Assembly: GCF_014646755.1 (NCBI RefSeq)
Contig: NZ_BMNW01000015.1
Coordinates: 1-64,000 of the forward strand
Length of the DNA stretch: 64,000 bases
Reading direction: 5' to 3'
From: Pseudomonas asuensis
Lineage (GTDB): Bacteria; Pseudomonadota; Gammaproteobacteria; Pseudomonadales; Pseudomonadaceae
Below, in pieces: positions 8,899-16,692 of the stretch. Each line of letters begins with the position of its first letter. The stretch's first letter is position 1. Position numbers and translations under genes: made by a program. The notes beneath the pieces were generated by a model. It was given only the letters and a program-made list of their open reading frames with translations. It did no database searches and was not told the DNA's origin.

Positions 8899-9290
8899 CG
8901 CATTTCTGGTTTGTGACCTTGCATCCCTTTAACGATGGCAATGGCCGGCTTACTCGTGCGCTTACCGATCTGGCACTTGCCCAGGGTGAGCAACAATTAA
9001 TCCGTTTATACACCATGTCGGCCAGCATCCTTGAAAATCGTACCGCCTACTACTACATCCTTGAATCAAGCCAGAAGGGTACTCTGGAGATTACCGCTTG
9101 GCTGAAGTGGGTTCTGCAAACACTCCTGCAAAGTCTGCAACAGGCGATGGCGCGCATTGATCGTGTGCTGGCAAAGGCTCGGTTTTGGCAGGCCCATCGC
9201 ACCGATGATCTTTGCGCAGAACAGGTAAAAGTGCTAATTAAGAAAAGCCAAGGGAACCAAGGCCTTACGCGAATGACTCGCTTTCCATAG
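8898..9290 (+). pseudogene. Fic-family protein remnant (5'-truncated)
   Basis: The reading frame starts abruptly with AHFWFVTLHPFNDGNGR, the active-site motif of Fic AMP-transferases (HPFxxGNGR), followed by LTRALTDLALAQGEQQ and a helical region. The N-terminal half is absent: homology begins exactly at the last base of the lysO stop codon. The C-terminus degenerates after EQVKVLIKK, where intact relatives continue into a winged-helix region. A GTG at 8913 could start translation only inside the motif. I regard it as dead. Confidence 0.8.
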
Positions 9291-9351
9291 AACCGGCAGG
9301 CGTTCCTGACACAGATGGCAATCGTGTCCGTCTTCTACATGTTGCAGACAT

Positions 9352-10008
9352 ATGAAATTCAAACTCAAAATTCTTGGTCCTCTCGTGGTTTTGGTATTAA
9401 CCAGCGGCTGTGTTTATGAGAATGCTCGTGCCGCGGCAACACGGTGGTGGAATATCGGCTTCACTGAGCCTGCCTATATGAAGGTCTGGGTGGAGGAGGC
9501 ATCTGCAGAAGATGTAAACGGGAAGTTCATTCCTCACATTGGCGAGGGCAGTGCCTCTGGCGGTCAAATGGGGCTAGACAAGGAATATGCCCGAGGGTGG
9601 CTGGGAGAAGGTTTTACCAAGTACCCGGCAGTAGGGGCTGGTCTACCCAGACGTATCTTTGTTCGCTGGCAATCTATCGCCGAGCCACAGACGTACCGGG
9701 CGTGGGTCGATATACCCGAGGAGGCGCGCGAGATCCTGAAGCGGGCCAGTACCGAACTGTGTCCAGAGCAGCCGACAAATCACGACCCGCAAGGAGGACA
9801 TCTCACGCTGGGACTCGCACCCGGCGGCATCGTACAGGTCTGGGTGCTTGACGAGTGCGCTCGACCGGTGAAGGCGGCTCGTGGCATTGCTGAGGTAGAA
9901 CCACTCGGACCTGATCAGGGTAAAAGCAATGGCGAGTACGCCTACAAGGTCAGCGAAGAAGCCCAGCAGTATATCCAGCGCTACGGGATTCCCTACGGAA
10001 GCTGGTGA
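9352..10008 (+). CDS. DUF2931-family lipoprotein
   Basis: A 218-residue predicted outer- or inner-membrane lipoprotein. The signal peptide ends in a lipobox with the lipidated cysteine at position 20 (LTSGC). The body matches the DUF2931 pattern: a tryptophan-rich N-terminus (RWWNIGFTEPAYMKVWVEE) and the core GLPRRIFVRWQSIAEPQTY. These proteins are of unknown function. The gene stands alone between a Fic remnant and a gap. Confidence 0.82.
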   Translation: MKFKLKILGPLVVLVLTSGCVYENARAAATRWWNIGFTEPAYMKVWVEEASAEDVNGKFIPHIGEGSASGGQMGLDKEYARGWLGEGFTKYPAVGAGLPRRIFVRWQSIAEPQTYRAWVDIPEEAREILKRASTELCPEQPTNHDPQGGHLTLGLAPGGIVQVWVLDECARPVKAARGIAEVEPLGPDQGKSNGEYAYKVSEEAQQYIQRYGIPYGSW

Positions 10009-10410
10009 AAAATCAGATCGTTGAAGAGGTAAGCTGTTTTATAACAAGAGGCTTCGCCTGTAGTTATCAACGTCTCGCGATAGTGAAAGGGGCCAGGAGA
10101 CCTGGCACCCCGGCCTTGTTCATATCCGCTAGAGGAAAACCGACTCGCCTTAATTCGTCATTTTGGCGGTTATTGTGTCGGTCACTGATATTCGCGCGTG
10201 GGCTGTTGGTATCGGCTTGCCTTTGGTCATCATCAATCTCCAGGCCAACACTTCAATAGTGAGCATTGCCGCAACGATAGTGATGAACGTAACCATTACA
10301 GTGGAGCGTTTATCCGCAGCAATGGATGAAAGCGTCTTCAACCATCGCTGGCAATATGCTGATTCCAGCTGGCGTGACAATCCTCTACAAGTTTTGACGG
10401 CGGTATAATT
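10009..10410. other. Non-coding gap with one small hairpin
   Basis: No convincing gene. Short frames exist on both strands (for example minus 10150-10380) but lack recognisable motifs or ribosome binding sites. A small hairpin, GCCAGG-AGA-CCTGGC at 10092-10106, follows the lipoprotein gene; it has no T-run, so it is at best a weak terminator. Confidence 0.4.
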
Positions 10411-11310
10411 TTGAGTAGGGCAGATAGCAACACTAGGAGCGTAGGATTAGCATCTCGAACATTCCGAGTTGCATTGCGTATTAGCGGCATCATGCTCCTG
10501 GCCACGCTTGGATTTTTCATGTGGCAGAACTTTTATCCTGTGCAGCCAGCTGAGGGCTGGAGCTACAAGGTTGCTTACCGTGATGTACCGAAAGCTGCAT
10601 CGCTTGTTCCTATGCAGGACGGCTCTTTAATGGTGAGTCAGGAATTGCGTGACGGGCTTGGAAGCATCATACGTATCCACCCGGATGGCAGACGCGAAAA
10701 AGTAGTGGCTGATCTATCCAAACCTGATGGCATGATTCCTTTTCGTGACGGCTTGGTATACAGCCAGGAAGTTGACGGAGCCATGGTAAGTTTTCTTAAG
10801 GAAGGCAGGATTTTACCTCTGTTCAAAGGTAACAGCGTACAGGGGCTTTGGGGTGAAGGCGATTATCTATACGCGATCGAAGACAGGAAAGGGAATGGCC
10901 GTTTAGTACGCTACCACTGGGATGATCGGACCCTAACTGTTGTGCGAGATAATCTGAATGAATCGGAATCCATCATGCGTTGTACGGATGGACGTATGCT
11001 CTATACAGAAAAGGAAAAGGGAATCGTTCGGCAGTTGACCGAAGACCGTAGCGATCCGATCGTGTTAGCTGACTTGAACCAGCCAACCTTTTTGATGTGC
11101 GATGAACGCGGAATCTGGGTAAGTGAGGACTCCACTCATCGTGCTCGGTTGCTGTTAATTGACTACCAAGGCCGTCGACAGACAGTTCTTTCATTTTTGA
11201 AAGCGCCCCAGTCAATTGTACGTACTACCAAGGGAAGTTATTTAGTAGCTGAAGGTGGTCGCGATAGAATTCTGGAGCTAATGCCGCCCTTGGATGTCCC
11301 AACTCATTAA
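10411..11310 (+). CDS. Membrane-anchored beta-propeller-like protein (SMP-30/strictosidine-synthase type)
   Basis: A 299-residue protein with an N-terminal membrane anchor (about residues 22-40) followed by repeated blade-like strands: DGSLMVSQELRDGLG, RIHPDGRREKVVADL, KPDGMIPFRDGLVYSQ, LNQPTFLMCDERGIWVSED. This recalls the SMP-30/gluconolactonase and strictosidine-synthase-like six-bladed propellers. The start at TTG 10411 is uncertain; ATG 10492 inside the anchor is the alternative. Enzymatic function is not assignable, and its neighbours give no hint. Confidence 0.6.
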   Translation: MSRADSNTRSVGLASRTFRVALRISGIMLLATLGFFMWQNFYPVQPAEGWSYKVAYRDVPKAASLVPMQDGSLMVSQELRDGLGSIIRIHPDGRREKVVADLSKPDGMIPFRDGLVYSQEVDGAMVSFLKEGRILPLFKGNSVQGLWGEGDYLYAIEDRKGNGRLVRYHWDDRTLTVVRDNLNESESIMRCTDGRMLYTEKEKGIVRQLTEDRSDPIVLADLNQPTFLMCDERGIWVSEDSTHRARLLLIDYQGRRQTVLSFLKAPQSIVRTTKGSYLVAEGGRDRILELMPPLDVPTH

Positions 11311-11518
11311 GCCGGAGAAGCGCTCACTATTCCAACATCCTGTTGGGTTGAGAGAAACCTTTGATACCAGTGTGCCGGCACCGTGTGCGCCATCGTAAGG
11401 TGGCTACACTACGAGACTTCTAACGATATCGAAAAGTAGAGGCTTGCAGTAGGTCCTGTAAGCTGTTGGCTACCACATCCTATCAAGGCCTTGCGTCAGG
11501 CGCATGTGGTGGCAGAAG

Positions 11519-11545
11519 CAAAGGTCCCGCCTGGCGAGACCTTTG
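11519..11545 (-). terminator. Hairpin downstream of the HU gene
   Basis: CAAAGGTC at 11519-11526 pairs with GACCTTTG at 11538-11545, and an inner CGC/GCG adds to the stem. It lies about ten bases after the HU stop codon on the minus strand. The T-run is weak, so it is a probable but not textbook intrinsic terminator. Confidence 0.6.
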
Positions 11546-11555
11546 TGCCATTCAA

Positions 11556-11831
11556 TCAGGCATTCACGGCGTCTTTCAGGCCCTTGCCTGGCTTGAAGGC
11601 GGGGTTCTTGCTGGCCGGGATATCGATCTCCTGACCAGTCTGCGGATTACGTCCCTTGCGGGCCGCACGCTCACTAACCTGAAACGTGCCAAACCCAACC
11701 AGCGCCACCGTCTCGCCCTTGGCAAGCTCGCCGCTGATTACCTCAACCAGTGAATTCAGGGCTTTTTCTGCCACGGCCTTGTTCAGGTCGGCTTTTTCGG
11801 AAATGGCCTGGATCAGTTCGGATTTATTCAT
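11556..11831 (-). CDS. hupB: HU-family DNA-binding protein (HU-beta type)
   Basis: A 91-residue histone-like protein, the exact HU length. It begins MNKSELIQAISEKADLNK and contains the diagnostic VGFGTFQVSERAARKGRNPQ motif, with the intercalating proline arm region IPASKNPAFKPGK. HU bends and compacts DNA and assists replication and recombination. The ATG at 11831 is used, not a 17-residue upstream extension, because HU proteins start exactly with MNKSEL. It is a single-gene unit with a hairpin after the stop. Confidence 0.97.
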   Translation of the reverse strand: MNKSELIQAISEKADLNKAVAEKALNSLVEVISGELAKGETVALVGFGTFQVSERAARKGRNPQTGQEIDIPASKNPAFKPGKGLKDAVNA

Positions 11832-11882
11832 GTGTTTACCATAGAGATATAAAAACAAGCCCTCATAATAGCCTGACCGCAA

Positions 11883-12356
11883 GCAATGTACTAACCCGCT
11901 CTGGCCTGGGGACTACAAATAACCTCGTTCGGCCAGCGATACGCACCCTCGATCACACCACAACGTGATCAAGCGCCTGGATACCAACCAGCTCCAACGC
12001 CCTGCAGGGCGTAGTCACGCTCGCTGGGCTCGGGATCTCCCGAGGGATGGTTAGTCTGTTGCTGGCGCTCGGTTGGCTCGTTACAGCGCCGATCAGAGAA
12101 AAGGAGCCCTCAATTCAAGAGGCCTCAGCCAAGCCTACAACCAGTCGGCAATGGAGCGCTTTTCGCGCAGCAGCTACGCCATTAGGTTCAAGCAGCAGCG
12201 GTGCCGATCTGACAACCCTTGCTACGCTGGCGATACTGAGTGATATCGACAAGAAACCTGTCTGCACGGAAGCTGCTGGCTACTCAAGCAGTTCTTGTGG
12301 GGGCGGTAACTGATAAGGCCGTTCGTTCGAGGACTTTTTCGTATAGAGCCTAGTAG
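11883..12356. other. Gap with a doubtful 88-codon ORF (12047-12313, +)
   Basis: The only frame of note begins MVSLLLALGWLVTAPI, signal-peptide-like, and ends in a Ser/Cys/Gly-rich tail (SSSSCGGGN). Its ATG follows GAGGG too closely for a normal ribosome binding site and partly overlaps a small dyad (CGGGATCTCCCG). It may be a small exported protein or chance. Confidence 0.25.
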
Positions 12357-12419
12357 CTGAACTCATGGCCAAGCTCCTGTTGTAGCCAGGAGAGAAAGCG
12401 CCGAACACGGGAAAAGTCC
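12357..12419 (-). pseudogene. Tiny LysR C-terminal remnant
   Basis: One minus-strand frame reads DFSRVRRFLSWLQQELGHEF and stops, matching the typical last helix of LysR proteins. A stop codon lies just upstream and no other part of the gene is present. Assignment rests on about 20 residues. Confidence 0.35.
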
Positions 12420-12573
12420 GGGTTCTAGGCAAGCACAGGGGCAGTAAGCACATAATGACCAACTGCCCAAAGAATACGGCCTTCTTGACACCAACTGCCT
12501 TGGCGTTAATCCCTACCAGGAAATCTGTGCCACCCGAGCATAGAGCAGCCAGTAGGCCCATAAGAACATCCAT
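12420..12573 (-). pseudogene. EamA/DMT transporter, N-terminal fragment
   Basis: The frame starts MDVLMGLLAALCSGGTDFL, followed by AVGVKKAVFFGQL, close to the first two helices of an EamA-type transporter subgroup. The match ends after about 50 residues, where the sequence runs into the LysR-like remnant in another frame. It is a clear truncation and not a functional gene. Confidence 0.55.
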
Positions 12574-12644
12574 GCGCAGCCTTCAAATGAGTTTTAATGA
12601 TCTAGGCACATTAGTAGGCGCAACTACACTTCTTGAGGTACATC

Positions 12645-13085
12645 ATGACTATGCATTCTGACCAGGCACCCTCTAAGGTGAATACGCTCTTTGAGCTAAT
12701 TCATCTACTGCATATGGCGATCAAGCTTGATGGCTTTGAGCTGCAGGAGGAAGACATCGTCGACCTAATCATTGACATAGCCAACGATCTGGATGAGACA
12801 AGCCCGGCGCCTTATCTCCATAATGCCCTGATTGATCCGACCCAGCCTATGGAGCCAATCTGTTGGGTAACCCTCTACATGACCTTGCTACCAGCGGTTG
12901 GCCGTAAGCTGGGGCTCTTGAACGCAGAAAGCGTTGATCCCCAAGCATGGGTTAAAGAGGACATGAAGCATACGCAGAACCTTATCAGTGGATGGTCACG
13001 TAACGCAGAGCGTGTCATGGCTGACGTCAACAGTACCATGCGTGATCAGATCGGATTTGATGCTGATTTGAAGACGGTGCATTAA
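12645..13085 (+). CDS. Acidic protein of unknown function, copy 1 of 3 in this window
   Basis: A 146-residue acidic, mostly helical-looking protein that I do not recognise. The ATG at 12645 is preceded by GAGG at good spacing. Conserved blocks shared with the copies near 16 and 38 kb are EEDIVDLIIDIANDLDE, PMEPICWVTLYMTLLPAVG, WVKEDMKHTQNLI and WSRNAERVMADVN. Relative to copy 2 it lacks about 25 codons near the C-terminus, removed in frame between GATGCTGA and TTTGAAGAC. Immediately downstream is a fragment of the P4-type integrase, linking this family to the integrase. Confidence 0.7.
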   Translation: MTMHSDQAPSKVNTLFELIHLLHMAIKLDGFELQEEDIVDLIIDIANDLDETSPAPYLHNALIDPTQPMEPICWVTLYMTLLPAVGRKLGLLNAESVDPQAWVKEDMKHTQNLISGWSRNAERVMADVNSTMRDQIGFDADLKTVH

Positions 13086-13090
13086 GTAAG

Positions 13091-13165
13091 CGTCTTGACC
13101 GTCTTCATACGCTCTCCCAGTATGGTCCAGAGTTTCTGCTCAAGATCCAGCTCTGACCAGTGTAG
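13091..13165 (-). pseudogene. P4-type integrase fragment
   Basis: About 75 bases match the middle of the intact integrase gene near 43363-43430 almost base for base (for example TGGTCCAGAGTTTCTGCTCA). Both ends stop abruptly. It begins within about ten bases of the stop of the acidic-protein copy 1, the same pairing seen in chimeric form at 37.9 kb. Confidence 0.8.
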
Positions 13166-13327
13166 GTCTGTGCCCATAGCTTTAGCGCTCTATCCTCACC
13201 TGCTACCACGCTGGTTGGGCACATCCTGGGTCACGACTCCTCTTTAGTGTAAAAGCAGGAGTCGTGCCGTTATCGGACCTTAAAACATCTAGAGGTTTAT
13301 CGTCTGCGTTGCAACGTGTATTTGTCT

Positions 13328-13654
13328 GCTATCAGCGGGTGCCTGCTCGCGCTCATTCAGGCCATAATCTCAGACCACATGCGCAATACGTAGCCGGTAG
13401 TTATCAAAAATATGATTTCTTCCCGCGTGTTGAGCCGCTCGATGGCACTCCAGTTCACGCTACTGCTTTACCGACTGCTCATCACGCCAGAATGAAAGCG
13501 AGAGGAGTTTCCCTGGTTCACTTAGGCTTTCAAACCGCTCTATGGAAATAAAGCCCTCTATTTCAGTAAGCAGGGGTTTTAACTCGGCAGCAATATCCAG
13601 ATAGCGTTGGAAATGCTCCTGATGCGGCCAGGCTTCAAAGATCACAGTGATCAT
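13328..13654 (-). pseudogene. Antibiotic-biosynthesis monooxygenase (ABM)-family protein, frameshifted
   Basis: The first 64 codons are a clean ABM ferredoxin-like fold: MITVIFEAWPHQEHFQRYLD and EIEGFISIERFESL, then LLSLSFWRDEQSV. Intact relatives are about 100 residues. Here the frame ends at a premature stop (13460), but the expected C-terminus can be read in other frames: DNYRLRIAHVV, a TGA where arginine is expected, then DYGLNEREQAPADSR. At least two frameshifts and one nonsense change are needed. Its ATG overlaps the P450 stop (ATGA), so the pair was an operon. Confidence 0.8.
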
Positions 13655-14799
13655 GATTTTACCTCCTCGAAGTTAAATATCGGGATGCGACCGTTAAGTG
13701 AGGGTCGGTAAACCCAATGAAGTCTTCCTAACGAGCATGCTGGGATCGCCTGGGTCAGAGCCAGAAGTGCAGCATCAGCGATAGCGATGGCAAGTGCCTG
13801 TCCAGGACATTCATGATGACCAGAGCCAAAGCTGAAGAAGCGTCTGTAGGGCCTGTCCAGAAGAAACTCATCAGGTTGGGTATTTAGCTCTGGATCACGA
13901 TTAGCAGAAGCCAGCAGCACAAGAACAGTACTCCCTGCGGGCAGGGTAATACCCTTGATGGTGCATGTCCTGGCTACAAAGCGCCGTGTATTCTGAACAG
14001 GCGGATCGTGTCGCAGGACTTCAGTGACAAAACAGGTTCGCGACTCCTGTGATAGACCTAGATCTGAGAGCAAGCCTTCCTCCTGGCACAGCCTCACAAG
14101 ACAGTTGCCAATGAGGCCAGCAGTTGCTTCGTAAGTCTGGGACAAGAGTCCAACCAGGTTGGAAACAAGCACGTCTTCCTCAATGAGCGCTGATGCTTCA
14201 GGCTCCCTGATGAGACCGGCTTTTCGCAGCGTTGGAAGATGATCCTTCAGCGTTTCATGAAGCGCCTGTGCCGCCTGATGTGCCGCCTGTAGCTGCACGT
14301 TGTCGCTCAGAGGCGACAGGCAGGCAACGAAGTCGTGAGTCAAATCTGTCAGTGGCCTAGCTGCGTCCAGAGCAATGTCCAGCAAGCGGGCAACGACCAT
14401 GATCGGAAACGTGAACATCCACTCTGCTATAGATATGTTTGTAGATGCCGATCCTACCTTTCGCTGAAAGGTTGTAGCCAAGTCGTTGATGGGTAGCTGT
14501 TGATGCTCTTTCAACAGGGGCATCACTAAGGACCGAGGACAGCTGTGCCGCGTGCCTTCATTCATGCGCATCAGGTGACCAAATATCTCTCCCGCAGCAC
14601 TTTCCAGAATTGTCTGCGGAACCGGTTCATCTACAGGGCGAGCCCGACACTCTGGATGAGCCAGTACCGCGGCTACGGAGGCCGCATCACTAGCAATCCA
14701 CAGGGCTTCTCTATTGCGATAGAACAGACCTCCTTCAGCTCTGAGCGATGAATAGAAGGGGTAGGGGTCACGGTGTGTTGCCGCTTTAAGCAGATCCAT
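13651..14799 (-). CDS. Cytochrome P450
   Basis: A soluble bacterial P450 of 382 residues. The ExxR motif reads EVLRHDPPVQNTRR, and the haem-binding loop is FSFGSGHHECPG with the thiolate ligand Cys331. The I-helix region (QTYEATAGLIGN) lacks the usual AGxxT order, as in some atypical P450s. It would need a separate ferredoxin/reductase, none of which is nearby. It overlaps the broken ABM gene by 4 bases and is divergent from an ArsR-type regulator. This P450-ABM-ArsR trio recurs in proteobacteria as far as I know, but its substrate is not established to my knowledge. Confidence 0.92.
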   Translation of the reverse strand: MDLLKAATHRDPYPFYSSLRAEGGLFYRNREALWIASDAASVAAVLAHPECRARPVDEPVPQTILESAAGEIFGHLMRMNEGTRHSCPRSLVMPLLKEHQQLPINDLATTFQRKVGSASTNISIAEWMFTFPIMVVARLLDIALDAARPLTDLTHDFVACLSPLSDNVQLQAAHQAAQALHETLKDHLPTLRKAGLIREPEASALIEEDVLVSNLVGLLSQTYEATAGLIGNCLVRLCQEEGLLSDLGLSQESRTCFVTEVLRHDPPVQNTRRFVARTCTIKGITLPAGSTVLVLLASANRDPELNTQPDEFLLDRPYRRFFSFGSGHHECPGQALAIAIADAALLALTQAIPACSLGRLHWVYRPSLNGRIPIFNFEEVKS

Positions 14800-14879
14800 G
14801 TGTTGACCTTAGGCGCTCGTCATTTAGGGCTGCTACTATCCACCTGGGATAATCACCACGATTCGATGTGGAGCGAAAT

Positions 14880-15614
14880 ATGGATGCTGATCAACATGAT
14901 TGTTCCGTCTCTGCTGTGGCTGCAGCGATTGCCGAACCCGCGCGCACGCGAATGCTGTGTTCACTCATGGATGGGCATGCACGAACGAGCACCGAGCTTG
15001 CGGCCATAGCTGAGGTCAGTGCCTCAACCGCCAGCGCTCATTTAGGACGCTTGAAGGAGTTGGATCTAGTGCGGCTGCATGTCCAGGGCCGGCATCGCTA
15101 TTACAGCCTATCTGGACAGCCTGTTGCTCAAGCACTTGAAGCCTTGATGGTAATCAGCAAGAGCACTGCACATCATTTCATTCCCAATACACCGGACCGA
15201 TTACAATTCGCTCGCACCTGTTATGACCATATGGCTGGCACCTTGGCCGTGCAGCTCCATGATTACTTCATGGAGTCAGGTTGGCTGGCAGCACAGTCAT
15301 CAGATGCTCCTGAATATGTGATTACTGAAGCTGGAAAGCACGGCTTTCTAGCGTTAGGGCTGGAGACCGGTGCGCTATCTAATCAACGTAGGCGGTTCGC
15401 CTGTGCGTGTATGGACTGGAGCATGCGCAGGCCCCATCTGGCAGGTGCTCTAGGCGCTGCCATGCTCGATCTGGTCCTGAAGCGGAGCTGGTTGAGAAGA
15501 GACCTAGATAGTCGCGCTCTAACTTTAACCATGGGCGGGCGAAAGGAAATCTCTCGGCGACTAGGTGTGAGCCTACAGAGCGACACACCCACACCATTGC
15601 ACATGGCTGGTTAA
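14880..15614 (+). CDS. ArsR-family transcriptional regulator with C-terminal extension
   Basis: A 244-residue regulator. Residues about 10-90 are an ArsR winged helix (AEPARTRMLCSLMDGHARTSTELAAIA and ASTASAHLGRLKELDLV, then GRHRYYSL). The remaining 150 residues are the extension found in longer ArsR proteins beside P450/ABM genes, with no metal-binding cysteine pair in the helix that would indicate arsenic sensing. The ATG at 14880 follows GGAG at 7 bases, favouring it over the GTG at 14868. It is divergent from the P450 gene and is its likely repressor. Confidence 0.88.
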   Translation: MDADQHDCSVSAVAAAIAEPARTRMLCSLMDGHARTSTELAAIAEVSASTASAHLGRLKELDLVRLHVQGRHRYYSLSGQPVAQALEALMVISKSTAHHFIPNTPDRLQFARTCYDHMAGTLAVQLHDYFMESGWLAAQSSDAPEYVITEAGKHGFLALGLETGALSNQRRRFACACMDWSMRRPHLAGALGAAMLDLVLKRSWLRRDLDSRALTLTMGGRKEISRRLGVSLQSDTPTPLHMAG

Positions 15615-15638
15615 GGACCAGTCTCTCAGAGAGATATC

Positions 15639-16148
15639 ATGGCTATACAATCGGACCTACCAAAGTGAATACGCTTTATGAGCTGATCCACCTCTTATAT
15701 GGCGCTCAAGCTGGATGGGTTGGATATTCAGGAAGAGCAGATCGTCGACCTAATTATCGATATTGCCAACGAGCTGGATGACTCAAGCCCAGAGCCTTAT
15801 CTCCATCATGCCCTGATTGAGCCGACCGAACCGATGGAGCCCATTTGCTGGGTCACGCTTTATATGAGTTTGTTGCCAGCGGTAGGCCGCACGCTGGGAC
15901 TCTTGATCACAGACAGCGCTGATCCTCGAGCATGGGTTAAAGAGGACATGAAGCATACGCAGAACCTTGTCAGTAAGTGGTCGCGTAATGCAGAACGAGT
16001 CATGGCTGACGTCAATAATGCCATGCGTGATCAGGTTGGATTTGATGCTGACGAGCTGACCAAGCATATGCAAAGGACAGGCGAAAGCATGGACCAGGCT
16101 GAGGCGCGACTGTATAGCCAGCGGTCAAGTTTGAAGACAGCGCATTAA
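15639..16148 (+). pseudogene. Acidic protein of unknown function, copy 2, N-terminus disrupted
   Basis: This copy matches copy 1 along its length, but its first 30 codons carry two deletions (7 and 2 bases relative to copy 1). From the ATG at 15639 translation ends at a TGA at 15666. The rest is intact from an internal ATG at 15699, giving 149 residues from MALKLDGLDIQEEQIVDL, and keeps the longer C-terminus (MDQAEARLYSQRSS) missing in copy 1. It may still yield a shortened protein, though no good ribosome binding site precedes 15699. Similarity to copy 3 continues past the stop for about 45 bases. Confidence 0.65.
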
Positions 16149-16280
16149 GAGTGGACAGCGATATTTTAGCTATAAAACAAAGCGCGAGGTACAAGAGAGG
16201 ATTGATATTAATTTAACATAATCAATCTTATGCGAAGTAAAAAATTAATAAGAAGATAGAAGCATTTAGCCGCTTTATCG

Positions 16281-16306
16281 TTTCCGATTAAGGCCATAAT
16301 CGGAAA
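16281..16306. terminator. Strong hairpin, possible bidirectional terminator
   Basis: TTTCCGATTA and TAATCGGAAA form a perfect 10-base stem around a 6-base loop (AGGCCA), in an AT-rich gap between convergent genes (acidic protein copy 2 on plus, small hypothetical gene on minus). A short T-stretch follows on the plus strand. Confidence 0.6.
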
Positions 16307-16388
16307 TTTCTGACACACCAAAGCGTGCAGCAAACAGGTTCTACTTTTGCAGTCAATTTCCGTTTTACAGAAATTAACGACAACCGTT

Positions 16389-16589
16389 TTATGATGAGCG
16401 TGCTGTCGGTTCACTAATGACCCGACAGCCTTTACGCAGGCGAATCTCTTCATCAGAGGGTCTAATCGAGACAAAGTTGAATTCAAGATTGTCATAGATT
16501 TCAAGATATCCCCACTCAAGATTCAACTCATCTTGTCCTGGCTCAGGAGGTTTTGCCCACCAAGGTTCACGACTGATCAACTTCGCCAT
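16389..16589 (-). CDS. Small hypothetical protein
   Basis: A 66-residue protein starting MAKLISREPWWAKPPEPG, rich in tryptophan and acidic residues. The ATG at 16589 is supported by AGGTAGGAACC just upstream, and a longer frame begins at 16628. No family is recognised. The composition looks like real coding sequence and it stands alone between convergent neighbours. Confidence 0.5.
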   Translation of the reverse strand: MAKLISREPWWAKPPEPGQDELNLEWGYLEIYDNLEFNFVSIRPSDEEIRLRKGCRVISEPTARSS

Positions 16590-16692
16590 GGTTCCTACCT
16601 GATGCCACTGTATGGCACACATTAACAAAACGGTTTTCGGTAATGCCTACGTTACAGATTAGTAGGTTTTGACAAGCTTTTAGGTTTGAAGA

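Noticed and set aside
10150-10380. A 76-codon minus-strand frame with one hydrophobic stretch
   Set aside because: No ribosome binding site, family or conserved motif; overlaps another frame of similar quality.
13264-13551. A 95-codon plus-strand frame
   Set aside because: It is the reverse of the ABM pseudogene, whose protein family is recognisable on the minus strand.
16208-16519. A 103-codon minus-strand frame in AT-rich DNA
   Set aside because: It runs through a 10-base-stem hairpin and overlaps the better supported small gene at 16389-16589.
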